Below, piece after piece: positions 1 to 11,545 of a stretch of 64,000 bases of DNA. The stretch is from Sparassis latifolia (taxonomy: Eukaryota; Basidiomycota; Agaricomycetes; Polyporales; Sparassidaceae), in NCBI GenBank assembly GCA_018466975.1, contig CM031557.1, forward strand, positions 1,736,001-1,800,000. Direction: 5' to 3'. Numbering within the stretch: position 1 is the stretch's first letter; the number at the start of each line of letters is the position of its first letter. The notes beneath the pieces are model-generated. The model did no database searches. It worked only from the letters and a program-made list of their open reading frames with translations, and had not been told where the DNA came from. A program made the translations under genes and the position numbers.

Positions 1-1318
1 TTTATGGTGAGTAGCCCAGCGGCATCCGGTTTGTGGTTGCATAATCGATCCAACTCTCAGAACTGTATCTCGAGGACTCATGGAACGATGTGCGGCTCAT
101 CAAATATTGCTCTTCGATGCTTGAAGACCCCTCGCGTGTGCACCTCAGAAGCTTGCGGATCCCCACAGGATTCAATCCTGGTGAAAAAGCGTCGGTCCTC
201 TTGGCAGAAGTTGTCGGTTGGGCTCCTCTGGAATCGTTATCGCTGGATTGCTCTGATAGCTTCTTCAAATCGTGTCCAGAGCTTGCGTATGCGCTCGCCA
301 GCTCCCTTGGAATTCGATATTTGCATCTTGGGCTGTCATCCGCTGGATACATGACCCTTCGATGGTTGTCTCAGATGGAAAGCCAACCCCGAGAAATCAA
401 GCTTTCAAACTTGGAGATACATAACCAGTTGAGCTACTGGCAGCTGCTGCAACCTTTTATCGATTCATTGCAAGTGCTCCGCGTGGAGGGGTTTGACCGT
501 TTTGATACCGGCAATGGTCTTGTGTGGCCTAGGGTGTGTATCCTCGAGGTGGGATGTATGGCTGACTTTTCCCAGTTGTCACGCGCATTCCCTGCAGTCC
601 AGGACCTTGTCGTAATCGATACAAAGGTCGGTTTGGATTTCAACTGCGATATTCCGCGACACACGGAATGGGCAAATCTTGATTGCATTGCGTACTGGAC
701 GCGAACTGCTGTCGTGCCACTTCAATGCCACACCCGTCTTCTGGACCTCCATGAATGGAGGTTAATCCCTCCTGTCATGTACTGCATCCAACTCTGCTCT
801 CCAATTGTCCTATCGTGCAGGATGAACTCGCGTGCGAATGAGTGCTACGCTGACCTTACTCAGTTGGCACAAGCAGCCCCTCTGATGCAATATTTGAACA
901 TTTTCTTTGACCATACAGATGCGGAATCTCTCGAATGTGTCGTATGTTGGACTCATCCTTACCGTTCTTCTCATTCAATGACGCGCTTATTGCTACTTCG
1001 CAGGTGGGGCAGCTGTACGTGCTCGATGGCCTGGCGCTCGCCGGAATAACACTGTATACCTCTTCTCCGTTGCATGTCTCTGACTGTGTTTATCAGAACT
1101 GGGCGCAGGAGGCTGCTGCACTCGTCTCGTCTCTGACTAAAATCACCTTCGGTGATGTCTCCGATGACGAACACTACGTAATGTTTTGCATCACTCGTGC
1201 TGAAGGGAGTGTACCTGAGGTAGAGCGAAAGTCATCAAGCGAGGAGTTTAACGCGCAGTGCGACTTACTCAAGCCAGGATGCTCCGCAAATTGGTCAAAT
1301 ACTGTTTGTATACAGTAG
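1..1318 (+). CDS. F-box/LRR-like protein, 3' part (5' end outside window)
   Basis: The visible part has an intron at 7-60 (GTGAGT...CTCAG), a long exon 61-941, an intron at 942-1003 (GTATGT...CGCAG) and a last exon 1004-1318 ending in TAG. Joining them keeps one open frame of about 400 residues. The protein has no catalytic motif. It consists of repeated leucine/aspartate-rich stretches of the type 'LRSLRIP', 'LYVLDGLALAGITLY' and 'LQVLRVEGFD', the irregular leucine-rich pattern seen behind the F-box in the large agaricomycete F-box families. In that family the F-box lies at the N terminus, here beyond the window edge, so the F-box assignment is inference. If right, the protein would be a substrate adaptor of an SCF ubiquitin ligase. 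The last 30 residues look less ordered, so the true end could differ through a further splice. Confidence 0.6.
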
Positions 1319-2602
1319 TTTGTTACAAGAATTTTATACATCTTGAGTACTGCTGCGGCAAACGCCAAGATCATAGCAACCCGCGGCTATGTTCAAAGTG
1401 TCGTATATTCCTCATTGAGGTCCTGGCAGGGGGGCATCGCAACGAGTATGTCACGTTCTGGAAACCTTTCAAATCACACGTCTTGAAAGCTTGACTATTC
1501 ACGACGATCGGGGCAATATTTACTCAGTCATGGTAGATGTGACGAGCTCGCAGCTGATCGGACGATGTACACTTACCGTCTCAGCAAAGCACGTATCCAG
1601 TCATACATCGACAGGATCTGTATGTGCACGAAGTGCGAATGCTAGAACGACCATGCATCGGTTGGTCAATAAATGACCAGGGAGGCAACGTGTCGGCACA
1701 CGCCGTCAACAAACTGTAGACCAAAGCGAAGGCTTGACTACTCTCAAGAACCTGGATGAACTCAGAAGACTCCGTCACACTTAAAAAATGAAGTGACAAT
1801 TGCTGCTGGTACACATCCGTTAGATCCAAGTGAATAAAATTAGACTGACCGTCAACATGTACGTACTAGATGCCTATCACAGCCATTCATACGCGAATTC
1901 GCTCGGAATACGAGGCATGCAACTTCGAATCTTGCTCAAAACCGGCCGCAGAACTCAGACGCAAATGTATAGAAAGTCGTCGATGATCCACGGAGCGGGT
2001 GTACCAATGCCGATTTGGCACAACCGCGTCAGGTTCTCCTCACTGGTGAGCGAGGTCAGAGACGATGCGCCAAAGCAGACCTTGGGCGATCTCGGAGAAG
2101 ACCACGAGGCCACGGCTCTTCTGGGAGTTGATCAAGTTCTGGCGGTATTTGCAGTGCAATCGATCTGTCAGGTGGAGTTAGTAGGAAGGACGTGAAACGT
2201 ATTTTCTGGTGTTGATGAATTGCTGGAAGACGTGGTGTAGTTGAGCGGCTGTGTCCATCAACGTGACGCCCTTGCGATGTGGAATCGCTACCGTAGCCTG
2301 GGGCATGGCAATCGGAATCCTAAGAGTTGCCTTTCATGAATATGTCGAAATGCCAGATTGCGCTGAATCAACTGGGAGAGTGGGTGGACTGATCAGTGAG
2401 GGGAAATAATCTGAGCACCACTGGCGTGTGATTGCTGCCATCATGCGAGCCCGAGAGATGAGGGCCGCAAAATATTCCCGTGTAGCCGTACGTGCATACA
2501 CCACGTTCAAGCACTTACGAGTCAGTAGGACACGAGGTAACGGACGTAAGTCAGCATGGATGCCGACGATAGACCAGAGTCCCGGCAGAAGATAGACCTT
2601 TT
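1319..2602. other. Stretch without a recognisable gene
   Basis: About 1.3 kb with only short open frames on both strands. None shows family motifs or a convincing exon-intron chain. It may hold the 3' UTR of the F-box-like gene and decayed sequence. Confidence 0.4.
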
Positions 2603-2689
2603 TCAATATGGCTTGTTGCAAGCTGTGCCGAAAATTTTTGCTGGCACCAGAACGTAGGACCGCCGACAGTTGGGGAAAGTCCCTGAGCT

Positions 2690-3080
2690 GAGGCAGAGCC
2701 AGTTACGGACAAATTTCGAACTTTTAACAGCCTCCTGGTATTTCAAGGACAAATCAGGGGGTTGACCGCCGGATAGCCTGAGCCGGACATCGGGGAGGCA
2801 GCGCCCAGGGCCTGATTTGGGGCCGGACAAACGCTCGTGGAAGCCCGGCAGGGGAGGGCGGGCAGGCCCGGAGGAGGAGGCGGCGCAGCCGCCGTCTCTG
2901 AAGCCCAAAATTACCTTTTTAGGGTTAGAAACTCATCCTAGGCCTGAGGAGAAACGGGGAGGCAAAAAATGTGGTGAGGCCTCAATATTTTTCACGGACA
3001 TTTTAGGCCCAAAACGGCCTTTTCCCAACGGACATTTTTGCCCTCTCCAGATCAGGCCTATTCACCAATTGTCGGGGGTC
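2690..3080. repeat. GC-rich, repeat-like block with recurrent GGACA/AGGCC words
   Basis: The motif GGACA recurs irregularly (about 2714, 2748, 2786, 2823, 2995, 3039). The core at 2770-2900 is very GC-rich, and AGGCC/GGCCT palindromic words cluster around 2935-3060. Composition differs sharply from both flanks. This looks like a dispersed repeat or transposon end, but I could not define termini or a target duplication. Confidence 0.3.
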
Positions 3081-3979
3081 CTCAGAACGTACGATCTCCA
3101 CCGCGAAATGAATGCCACAACATGAGGCCTTACGGCCTGTTCATCGATGGATTCGATGCTGCAGACTCGGGCAAGAGAACACGCAGTTTCCTTGCACACT
3201 GATGGGCAGACGATTCGCTCAGGATCCTACTAATAGATGCCAACTTCAAAAGGAAACCTACACATCGCTGACAGGATTGAAGAAAGGACACGGTCCATAG
3301 CAGAGGAGCACTAATACAAAGTCAGTACATTTGTCTGCAACTGAGTTATGTTCCAGGTGTGCGCACAACAGAAAGACTGAGTACGGCAGCTCTTCGCCGG
3401 GGGGTATGGTGACACCACAGCGACTACCGCCACCGTTGTGATCACGGCCACTTCGATCGCATCCCTCTCGCATTGTGTGGCTGAGTGCCACTGCCAAAAT
3501 TTGCACCCCTTACAACGCCAATCTCCTGTACTCAGATCTGCCTCATGACAATGACATGCGGCAGCCTTTGTTGTCAGAGCTTCTCGGGCGTAGCCTCGTG
3601 CGCTCTTTATTCGTCAACGTATATATACTTGGCCTCTGCGACCAAGAATCTCCAACATCTTCTACTTTTACCCCAACAATCTACGACCAATGTCATTGTC
3701 GCTATCCCATCATTCTATACCGCAGCGATGTCGGCACACCCGCGGGCCAGTGTATCGCCCAGGATATCGCGCTCGTCCCATTGCGGTCCTGCGCGCTCTT
3801 CAGTTCGAGCTCCTCGTCGTCGAAGGTGTGTTTCCGCCCCACTCTTGTATATCAGCTTGATCCTTGACTCAATCTTACCACAGCGAACAGCCGCGTCGAA
3901 CCCGCGAGCTCGACGATGACGCTCGGAACTTCGAACACCCGACGGGGGAATATCACCCCAGCGCACAACTCTGGCTGCA
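3081..3979. other. Stretch without a firm gene
   Basis: A possible short two-exon frame runs from an ATG at 3728 to a TGA at 4037, with an intron at 3826-3883 (GTGTGT...CACAG). It would encode 83 arginine/serine-rich residues. It has no recognisable domain and overlaps a competing frame, so it is not called as a gene. The rest shows nothing. Confidence 0.3.
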
Positions 3980-4393
3980 ATGCCCCCGCCGCATGCAGCG
4001 ACTTTCTTTATCAAGAAACAGTTTGTTGTCGCCGTGAAGCTGTCTGCTCATCTGACGGACAATCCATCTCTCTGGCGGACACGTCGCCAGGTGTACAGTG
4101 GCCAGGCGCTCACTCTGATGCAACTGTTTTGGCCACAGCATATGCCTATCGTACTACGCGAGTGCTTTGGTGTTTACCTTCGATCGGAGCGTGGCTCGCT
4201 CGTCTCAGAAGCTCTGCAACTCGTACTAGGGTCCTCTATCAGCGGTTCACCCCTCTACGTCTTGGATTTGTCACTGACATCTCAGGAGAAGATCCCGGAG
4301 ATGGACTCCGGCAGGCCTGACTCCCGTCCTCGGAAGAGGACGCGGAGGTGTGGGGGGTGTAGGGAGAGGACTGGGGAGAGGGAGGTGAGGTGA
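3980..4393 (+). CDS. Doubtful uncharacterised ORF (137 codons)
   Basis: An ATG-initiated open frame whose middle part has protein-like hydrophobic alternation, with segments such as 'FIKKQFVVAVKLSAHL' and 'MPIVLRECFGVYLRSERG'. The tail is arginine-rich, with 'RPRKRTRRCGGC'. No family is recognised. The tail loosely resembles the 'RPRKRGRK' motif of the intact basic protein gene at 9373, and the ORF lies directly upstream of that gene's truncated paralog. It could be a further degenerate member, an exon of a larger gene, or chance. Confidence 0.2.
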   Translation: MPPPHAATFFIKKQFVVAVKLSAHLTDNPSLWRTRRQVYSGQALTLMQLFWPQHMPIVLRECFGVYLRSERGSLVSEALQLVLGSSISGSPLYVLDLSLTSQEKIPEMDSGRPDSRPRKRTRRCGGCRERTGEREVR

Positions 4394-4413
4394 AGGGACG
4401 ATCGAGGACGGGA

Positions 4414-4760
4414 ATGTCGAGGCCCGTCTCGAGCATTTCCAAGCCGGTCAGTGCAGTGACCGCCTTAGAGGCACTCAATAAGATCGTTCCGGAGAAGAAT
4501 CAACTCGCTGTTTTACCATCGTGGAGTCATCATGCAGAGGTCGGTAACATGTCGTCGCGAGCCACATGCATACGCTAATGATCACCTCCCGGCAGTGCTC
4601 CCAACAGGACTTCTGGAGATCCCCTGTTATAACGCCTGGAGCGCACTCCGTGTTCGCCTTCGGGAATGACATTCGCCCTCTGCTGGCAGACGTGCGGAGG
4701 GAATCGGGTCCTACGGAACTCTGTGTCTCTATGGAAGATGTCTCCACGATCGTAGTGTGA
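4414..4760 (+). pseudogene. Truncated paralog of the basic protein gene at 9373
   Basis: Exon 1 (4414-4539, ATG start), intron 4540-4595 and exon 2 (4596-4760) match the intact gene at 9373-9977 almost base for base, including intron position and phase. The protein shares 'KPVSAVTALEALNKIVPEK' near its start and 'HSVFAFGNDIRPLLADVRRE' further on. Where the intact copy has a tryptophan codon (TGG), this copy has TGA at 4758-4760, giving 96 instead of 164 residues. Nucleotide similarity continues past the stop to about 4826, so the basic C terminus was once encoded here and is lost. The first eight residues differ from the intact copy apart from Met1 and Pro4. It could still make a short protein; I call it a pseudogene because the conserved basic tail is cut off. 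Confidence 0.75.
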
Positions 4761-4826
4761 CTAACCGCGGAGCACAACGCGACCACGTCGGGCACCCGCC
4801 CTCCTAAGCGCGCCAGATGAAAGATG

Positions 4827-7149
4827 CGTCCCCGAGCTCGCCAGACCGCGGTTTGCAGACATGCAAATTCGTCGGTGTCTTCGTCCAACCATCACCGATA
4901 TCGATCCCGACGTGATGCAAGGCCATCGGATCTTGATTTCTTCCTGGCGTGAATACGACACCGTTCGCCCAGCAGGAAACCATCTGCTTCCATCTCGCTA
5001 TCCTCTCAACATTAGGTGCACCCTCGTGTTTCGGTCTTATCAAGATATGAACATTGATTCAGCTCCTCGATTGTGGCCTATACCGTCCAACGGTCTATCA
5101 TCAAGGTCAGCCTCGTGCACCTTCAAATAACCTCACGTCCCCCTCGACCATATACGGACACTCATTGTACGCCTCGAACTCTACACCGACTCGCCATCCC
5201 CGAGTTCTCAATCGTCACCGCACGCAGCACTGGCGGTACTATCCACCCCCTCGTGCTCCCTCTCCTCGCGCTCATACCTACAGAGGCTTACTCGTCCTGC
5301 CAGCCGTGACACCTCGTTTTCAACACATTTTTGCCCCCAAAACCCACCTCAAGCGGTGAAAAACTTATCTCTTCGAGTTCAATCAAAGATCTCCCGCAAG
5401 AATATACCTTTCCCCTCCAATCCTCAGTCTCTTTGCTAATAGTGTACCGAGTCTTAGGAGTGCCGTTCGTCCATCCGCGCGTTGGGAGTCAATCTCTCAG
5501 ATGCGCAAACTCACCTCACAGCTCTCTACCTTCTACCCATCAGCAGCATCCCAAGGTCGTTGCCTAGAGCACAACAAAACCACAACAAAACTCTTGTCTC
5601 GGCTTACTGCGCCATTTCTTCACCCTGTCACCGGCGGCCCCCACACCTCAAGGTTATTCCCTAGATAACAGAAAGCTTCCTTTTACCTCTCCAATGTTTT
5701 GAATTGACAATATAGGCTTGTAGATTTCTCCTTCCCGTCGCCGTAGCCTTCCTACTATTGAGTGTAGTAAGAAGCATCACTCACTGTGCAGTGTACAGTG
5801 CAATAAATATATTGAATTGTTCGCGTGCTTGTTTGCTCGACTAGAAGGTTTTGTTATTGAGAGCGTCGATGCGCAAACATTGCCACGGAAAGTTTGGGGG
5901 GTGTCGATAGAAAGATGCTGAGTGCGACATGCGCGGGAGTGTCACTACTCATCACACCAAAGTTTCAAGCTGTGCATCGCTGGCACATATCCTGGAACAC
6001 AAGCCTTAGAGATTAAAAGGCAGCTATTACTTCCGATGAGGTCGACCGGGCTACGCCACCGTCCCAAGAAGCGACCAATGTTGGTCCGAGATTGGTCCAA
6101 GAGTCGGACCAAATCCTACTGCACTTCATTTCCCAGAATTGATCTGTGACTAGTCAGTACCTCTCGTCATCTGTAGCTCACCACTGAACATGAAACTTCT
6201 TTGATATGATTCTCTAAGCTACGTGTCTTGTTTACAAGACATCCGTAGCCCTCAGATAGTAATGGAACCCTTGTTCATTCCAGAAAGAAGCACCGTGACA
6301 GATCGCGTCCAGAGAAGGCACGTGATTTTAACCCGATGTGGCGTAAGTTGTGACACCCGCGTACAACTTCACCGTCCCAGGTGACTTTGAAGAGCCGTTG
6401 GTGCTCCGCTCGTCGTTCAGAAAAGGGTAAGTGTCACGCATTGCATCCAGAATAAAATTTAAAAGATATGTTTCATCACACATATGCCTTCTCAAGTTCG
6501 AGCGGCTGAGCTTCTTCCGAGTATTCCCATAACTTGAAGCAGTACCTAGGTGCCCAACCCTCCTGTCCTCGAATCCTCAGCATTGGTATGGACGCTTCTC
6601 ACCACGACCTCAAGTTCCTCTTCGCAACCTTGGCCAAGCTTCAAAGCTTCATCCGTGCTGATTTTCTGCCAAAGCTTTTGAAATTCAAATTTCGCACACG
6701 TCGTCCTCAGCATCTATTCAATGCGGGGTCCTCTACTCCGGGAATTTCAGTCAGTACAGACGACTGTCTCCGGCCTTTGATATTATTTGTGTTCATTACG
6801 CAACTTTCTCACCTGATCACAAGTACTCACTGCCAGGAATGTCATACGAACACATAGTGAGACACTCATCGGCAGTCAGGACACTAACGATCCTATCGGA
6901 AGCCATGACCGCAAACCACCCGCGAACCTTTAGGAGCTCCCGTTCCTTGAAGTTGCCGCCAGCTTCCCATCATTGTTCTACCTCAGGATGACTCCCTTCC
7001 ACACGAGAGCTGACATGGAGCGCGCGTGAGGTGGGGTGCGGCTTCAGACTTGCCACTACCAAAGGTGATGTAGGTCAGTAACGGAACCTTTGCGGCTGCC
7101 ACTCCTGCCCTCCTGATAAACGAAGTCAGGAACATCCGACGGAAGCACG
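4827..7149. other. 2.3 kb without a recognisable gene
   Basis: Only short frames, some proline/serine/threonine-rich (5050-5700), without motifs. A small hairpin word pair TTGGTCCGA / TCGGACCAA lies at 6081-6112. AT-richer sequence with AATAAA-like words near 5800-5820 could be an old transcript end. Confidence 0.4.
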
Positions 7150-7590
7150 CTATATAAGGATACACCGACGAGCGACAGGCCGCTGAGGAGGTGCAATTGG
7201 TTTACCTGCGAAGACGTAGAGACAAATGGCGATCACAGACGATGGCAAAGAAGTCTGCAGTGCGCAGGCGGACGGGACGTAGAAAACGAGCGAGGCCACG
7301 CTACAGAACACAAAGAATATAGAGAGACAAAAGAGCCACGTATTAGAGAGCGCTAAGCACAAAAAAGACAACTGCGTTTCGTATAGACATGACAGCCATG
7401 CAAGTCCAATTGTCCTCACCTCATTACCACTTTTGGCTTGCAATTGGGTTTGCTTTGGTTTGTTTGCTCGGTGAGTATCGTTTTGGCTCGTCCTCCCCCG
7501 CGTTGATGCGCTCCCCAGATTTTCCCTGCTGGTCTGTCGACCCGCCCACACGGCTGCTCGTGAACGTTGAATATCCAAGGGACAAGCCAA
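7150..7590 (-). CDS. Doubtful ORF with hydrophobic segments
   Basis: A 146-codon frame whose middle carries two to three hydrophobic stretches, for example 'NTWLFCLSIFFVFCSVASLVF' followed by 'VIAICLYVFAG'. That pattern fits part of a polytopic membrane protein. The segment ending 'YVFAG' is followed by a GTAAAC donor-like site, so it could be one exon of a larger decayed gene. I do not recognise a family, and no adjoining exons could be linked. Confidence 0.2.
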   Translation of the reverse strand: MACPLDIQRSRAAVWAGRQTSRENLGSASTRGRTSQNDTHRANKPKQTQLQAKSGNEVRTIGLAWLSCLYETQLSFLCLALSNTWLFCLSIFFVFCSVASLVFYVPSACALQTSLPSSVIAICLYVFAGKPIAPPQRPVARRCILI

Positions 7591-7689
7591 CCATGGTGTG
7601 GATGGAAATGATTATATGTGCGCCTTCTGGTTTTTCACTCGACAAGTCTGATCTCAGTTTCACCCTCACGGTACTGAGGTAGCCCAGCC

Positions 7690-8130
7690 TTCTCGATGGT
7701 GTCGACCGTCGACCTCTCCCAGCGTCGACAATATTGCTGTTCCTCTGCGTCTTCGCGCCGCCGTTCTGCCGGCGCCCCTCGTTTGTCGCAAAGTCATTGT
7801 CCCCAATATCACCCGCCGAGATAATCAGGTCCGTGACACCGAGTAAAGGGACGAACCGTTACTGGCGAGCTTGAAGGTGAAGATATGCTCCGAGACAGCA
7901 TCTTCCTCGACGGTTGTGGTCAAGTACGGATCCTATAATCACAACTCGGGTTATTCGAGAAGACAGCGATGATGTGTCCATACGTATGGCCACCAAGTTG
8001 AAAGCCAAAGCGAGGACTCTTCGTCATGCTGGCAAGATACTGACCACCCGAGTCAGCGGTGGCACCACCCAAAACTACACCTTCATGAGACTCCAGCATA
8101 AGTCAACGCAGGTCAGACTGACTTGTATCG
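7690..8130 (-). pseudogene. Possible remnant of an A1 aspartic peptidase
   Basis: On the minus strand around 7840-7895 a frame reads 'HIFTFKLASNGSSLY'. After a one-base shift it continues 'LGVTDLI', which resembles the conserved 'FxFKLASxGSxLYLGGTD' block of basidiomycete pepsin-like (polyporopepsin-type) peptidases. Weaker resemblance extends upstream to about 8130. The frame is broken by stops and shifts, and neither catalytic Asp-Thr-Gly motif is visible. It is best read as a decayed fragment; the identity rests on one short block. Confidence 0.3.
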
Positions 8131-9372
8131 GCGTACGTAGCAGCGGGCCATCAATGCACTCCGGCGCGTTGAATGTTCTGCTTCATAGATACCCGTGGCG
8201 AAGGAATTGTTGGCCCGCACACTCTAGGAGGATCGAGGCTAAACTTCGGTATCTCTCAGTGGTACGTGAAGAGTTCCACAGAATGATCATAGCTAGCATA
8301 CTTACAGAGTTTGAACCGTACGCCGGCCCGCGTATTGCAAAAAAAGAAAATGAGTGACGCGTCGTGTAACGGGAGGTCACGTGAAGTGAGGCCACTCTGT
8401 GACTTCCGCGGAATGTCCAAGTTTGAACTTTGAAGTCGTGAGGTTCTGAATTTGTTGCCACGTCAGCAGGCGAATTGCTGCTTTCCCTTTCCCCCGGAGC
8501 TACAAGGCGATCATCTTTTTTCCAGAGGGACAGATCTCATTTTTCGCATAGGCTTGGCGACGCGCGATGGGGACTCTGGACGTAGGCGTCGAACACCTTC
8601 CCCGTCTATTCTGTTCAGTGGAAAGTGTCGCATCAAATTTTCAAAAAATCATCTCCCTTGCTGAAGGTAGTTTTATAGTCCTCAACGCTTGCATTTTCAG
8701 TTTGACCACTTACCTGTTTGGCTTGACGATACTCGATTCCATTACTGTGTTTTCAGGCCAGTATCGCGTACTCACTCTAGAAAACAACTTGTTCATGCGC
8801 CGAAAATACTGCCCTGTTATAAACATCTCAGTCATGGCCCATGCTCGCAATCTGGTCGTCGACTGTAGTCGCGACGGAGGACGCTCGCAAGCCTCCGACA
8901 CTGTGATATGGGTATTTTGCCTTCTTTTCCTGCGTGAAGAAAGTTCTATTAGTAAGTGTGTGTAGCTCTCACCATTTCTCTCTAGATTTTTATGATAACT
9001 TCACGGCCATTTTACCCGAATCTTTAGGCGAGATTTGGGCATCACTATGCAGGCCATTCAATTCACCACCTCAGATGGCCCAGAAACCGCCTCCTATGGT
9101 CAAAAATAACGCTAGAGGTTTCCTCGGAGTGAAGATGCATCAGAGTGTAAGTTCGCAACCGCAGATATTTACTGGGTATCTCAACGTGTCGAGCACGCTA
9201 ACTTAATCTCGTGTGGCTAATAAATTGGCGCTCTGCGCACGCGACGGTTGGTTCAACTCTCATTCCATTTAGCTGACTGTCTTCAAAGGTACACTGTCGC
9301 TCCGCAGAACGTATCACCGCAATACTTACCTCCCTCCTACCACAGCATATTCACCTCTATTCCACTCACATA
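8131..9372. other. Stretch without a recognisable gene
   Basis: Short frames only. The last 70 bases before 9373 are pyrimidine-rich (CTCCCTCCTACC, CACCTCTATTCC), as expected for the promoter and 5' UTR of the gene that starts there. Confidence 0.4.
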
Positions 9373-9977
9373 ATGGACAAGCCTATTCTCGACGACTCCA
9401 AGCCGGTCAGTGCAGTGACCGCCTTAGAGGCACTGAATAAGATCGTTCCGGAGAAGGATCAACTGGTTGCTTTACCGTCGTGGAGTCATCATGCAGAGGT
9501 CAGTACCATACCGTCGCGAGCAGCCACATGCATACGCTAATAGTCACCTCTCGGCAGAGCTCGCAACCGGACTTCTGGCGGTCCCCCGTCATAATGCCTG
9601 GAGCGCACTCCGTGTTCGCCTTCGGGAATGACATTCGCCCTCTGCTGGCAGACGTGCGGAGGGAATCGGGTCCTACGGGACTCTGTGTTTCTATGGAAGA
9701 TGTCTCTCCCACCCCAGTGTGGCTGAACCCGGAGTACGATGCGACCGCTTCGGGCATCCGTCCTCGTAAGCGTGGCCGTAAGGGAGAGACGAAGGGTGAA
9801 GATGGGAATGTGAACTCAGATGGAGAAGGCACTGGGACCTCCCCAAAGAAAGGCAGGTTGCCCAAGGGTCAACCGGTAGGCCTCTCATCCAACTGTCTGT
9901 ATTTAGTGGAGCTGACTTTTGACCAGGGACAGAAGAAGAATGCATCTACGTCGAACCCGCGGTCTCACCGGAAGTAA
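9373..9977 (+). CDS. Small basic protein of unknown function (164 aa), intact copy of a duplicated pair
   Basis: Three exons, 9373-9498, 9558-9875 and 9927-9977, with introns GTCAGT...GGCAG (59 bp) and GTAGGC...CCAG (51 bp). The spliced frame gives 164 residues. The N-terminal two thirds is acidic to neutral and looks folded, with 'VSAVTALEALNKIVPEKDQL', 'SHHAESSQPDFWRSPVI' and 'FAFGNDIRPLLADVRRE'. The C-terminal third is lysine/arginine/glycine-rich ('RPRKRGRKGE', 'SPKKGRLPKGQ', ending 'RSHRK'), which suggests a nuclear localisation signal and perhaps nucleic-acid contact. The second intron is a multiple of three and open, so retention would add 17 residues without a frameshift. A truncated paralog lies at 4414. 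I do not recognise the family; nuclear location is inference from composition. Confidence 0.7.
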
Positions 9978-11545
9978 TGGACAGAGACTCACGAGTGCTG
10001 TGAGGCCCTCTACATGCCTCGAAGTCATCCCCCAGTCGACAACGCTTCCTCCCCCTGTCCTTCATCTCTCTCTCTCCCCCCATTTTCTATCTCATCGCAT
10101 ACGGAAGGCTGGCCTTTTGATAATTACTTGCAGTCTATACTAAGTGTATCAGTGGAGTTTACCCTAGAGTTCGCCCTATACTCACGGAATATGACCACGT
10201 GACCGTTTCCTCGTGCATGCAGCCGTGCTCGACTTGTACGTCACTTCAGCGATGAGTCGAAGACAAAGTGGGGAGCGAGACAATGGATGCTGTTCACGAA
10301 CGCGTCGACGACGGTGGTGGTCAGAGGGAGAGATGGGGAAGATGGGCGACTCGCACGGGTCCCACACTACTTGGTACTCACGGGCCGCCTTAATGGGCGT
10401 CTATCTGATCCGCAGGAGTATCATCACATCTGGCGAATTCGGCGGTCCCACATAATCTCCTTGCCAGCGTTCACTTTTACGTCTTTTTGGTAATATTGGC
10501 GCATATTTTTCACCTCCTGTTGACGGCTTTTTGGGCTCGCTGCCCAGTGTGCGCGATGACGCGGGGCGGAGACGCGTCTAACACGCGTTACATTGGGCAC
10601 GTGACTCGCGTTCTGTGACACAAAGGTAACGTAAGTCGAACAACTAACTCATCGCGACATGCGCACCACCGCACTATGCTTCTCACTTGACACGACAAGT
10701 AACTTGCACTGCAAGTAGCCTTATGCAGCACCAGTGCCATCAAAGCCTTGAAGTATGTACCGCTTTAACCTTGAAACTTGAAGTCCACCGATGACGGGTT
10801 AGATGTTCTTCAAAGCTGGAAGCGTAAAACACCATCACCCGACACTGCACCTCACCGTCTCCCCCGATGTCCATGTCATGTCCTGTCTCATTACAGGGGT
10901 TCCTAACAAACAGCAGCTCGTCCTGAATGGTTCGCCATTCGCTCGAATTTTCCATTGGTTCTGGTGCAATGCGGCATATACTGCGAATGTGCTCCTTGGT
11001 TTAGATACGGGAAGATTTCCCGATACATGTTGTGTTGTGGCTCTGTGTTCCAATGACGTGGACGTCTCGATGGGCGTCGACCGATGTTCAGCATAGTCGG
11101 TGTCCGCACTGTCACTACCTCTTCCCACAACTGCATGTCTCTTGCGTGCGTGCATTTGGCAAATATTTCGCTCTCGACGACGGAGAAAGCTTTTTTTTGC
11201 CATCGACAGGTGTCCTTGGGGTGAACTCAATGGGGTCTCAAGGTCTGGATAGCAAACGTACTTAGAATCGTGAGGGGATAATTTCTGACATTATCTTATC
11301 CATCCCTGCAGCACCCACTCGCAAGGTACATATAACATAAGTTCATTCCGTACAATTTTCCTAGAGCTACACTCATACGTTTAGTACACTGTACACAGAT
11401 TGAGTCGAATCCTTGGACAACGTTGTCATCGTCCCCCTTTTATCCGCAGCTGCTACCACTTGCACGGATACATCAAGTATGTGGATTAGGACCACCCACG
11501 CTGAGGGTTACCCCTCCCCAAGCATCCATCACACTTTTGAACCGG
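9978..11545. other. Stretch without a recognisable gene
   Basis: Pyrimidine-rich sequence just after 9977 is likely the 3' UTR of the preceding gene. The rest has only short, motif-free frames on both strands. Confidence 0.4.
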
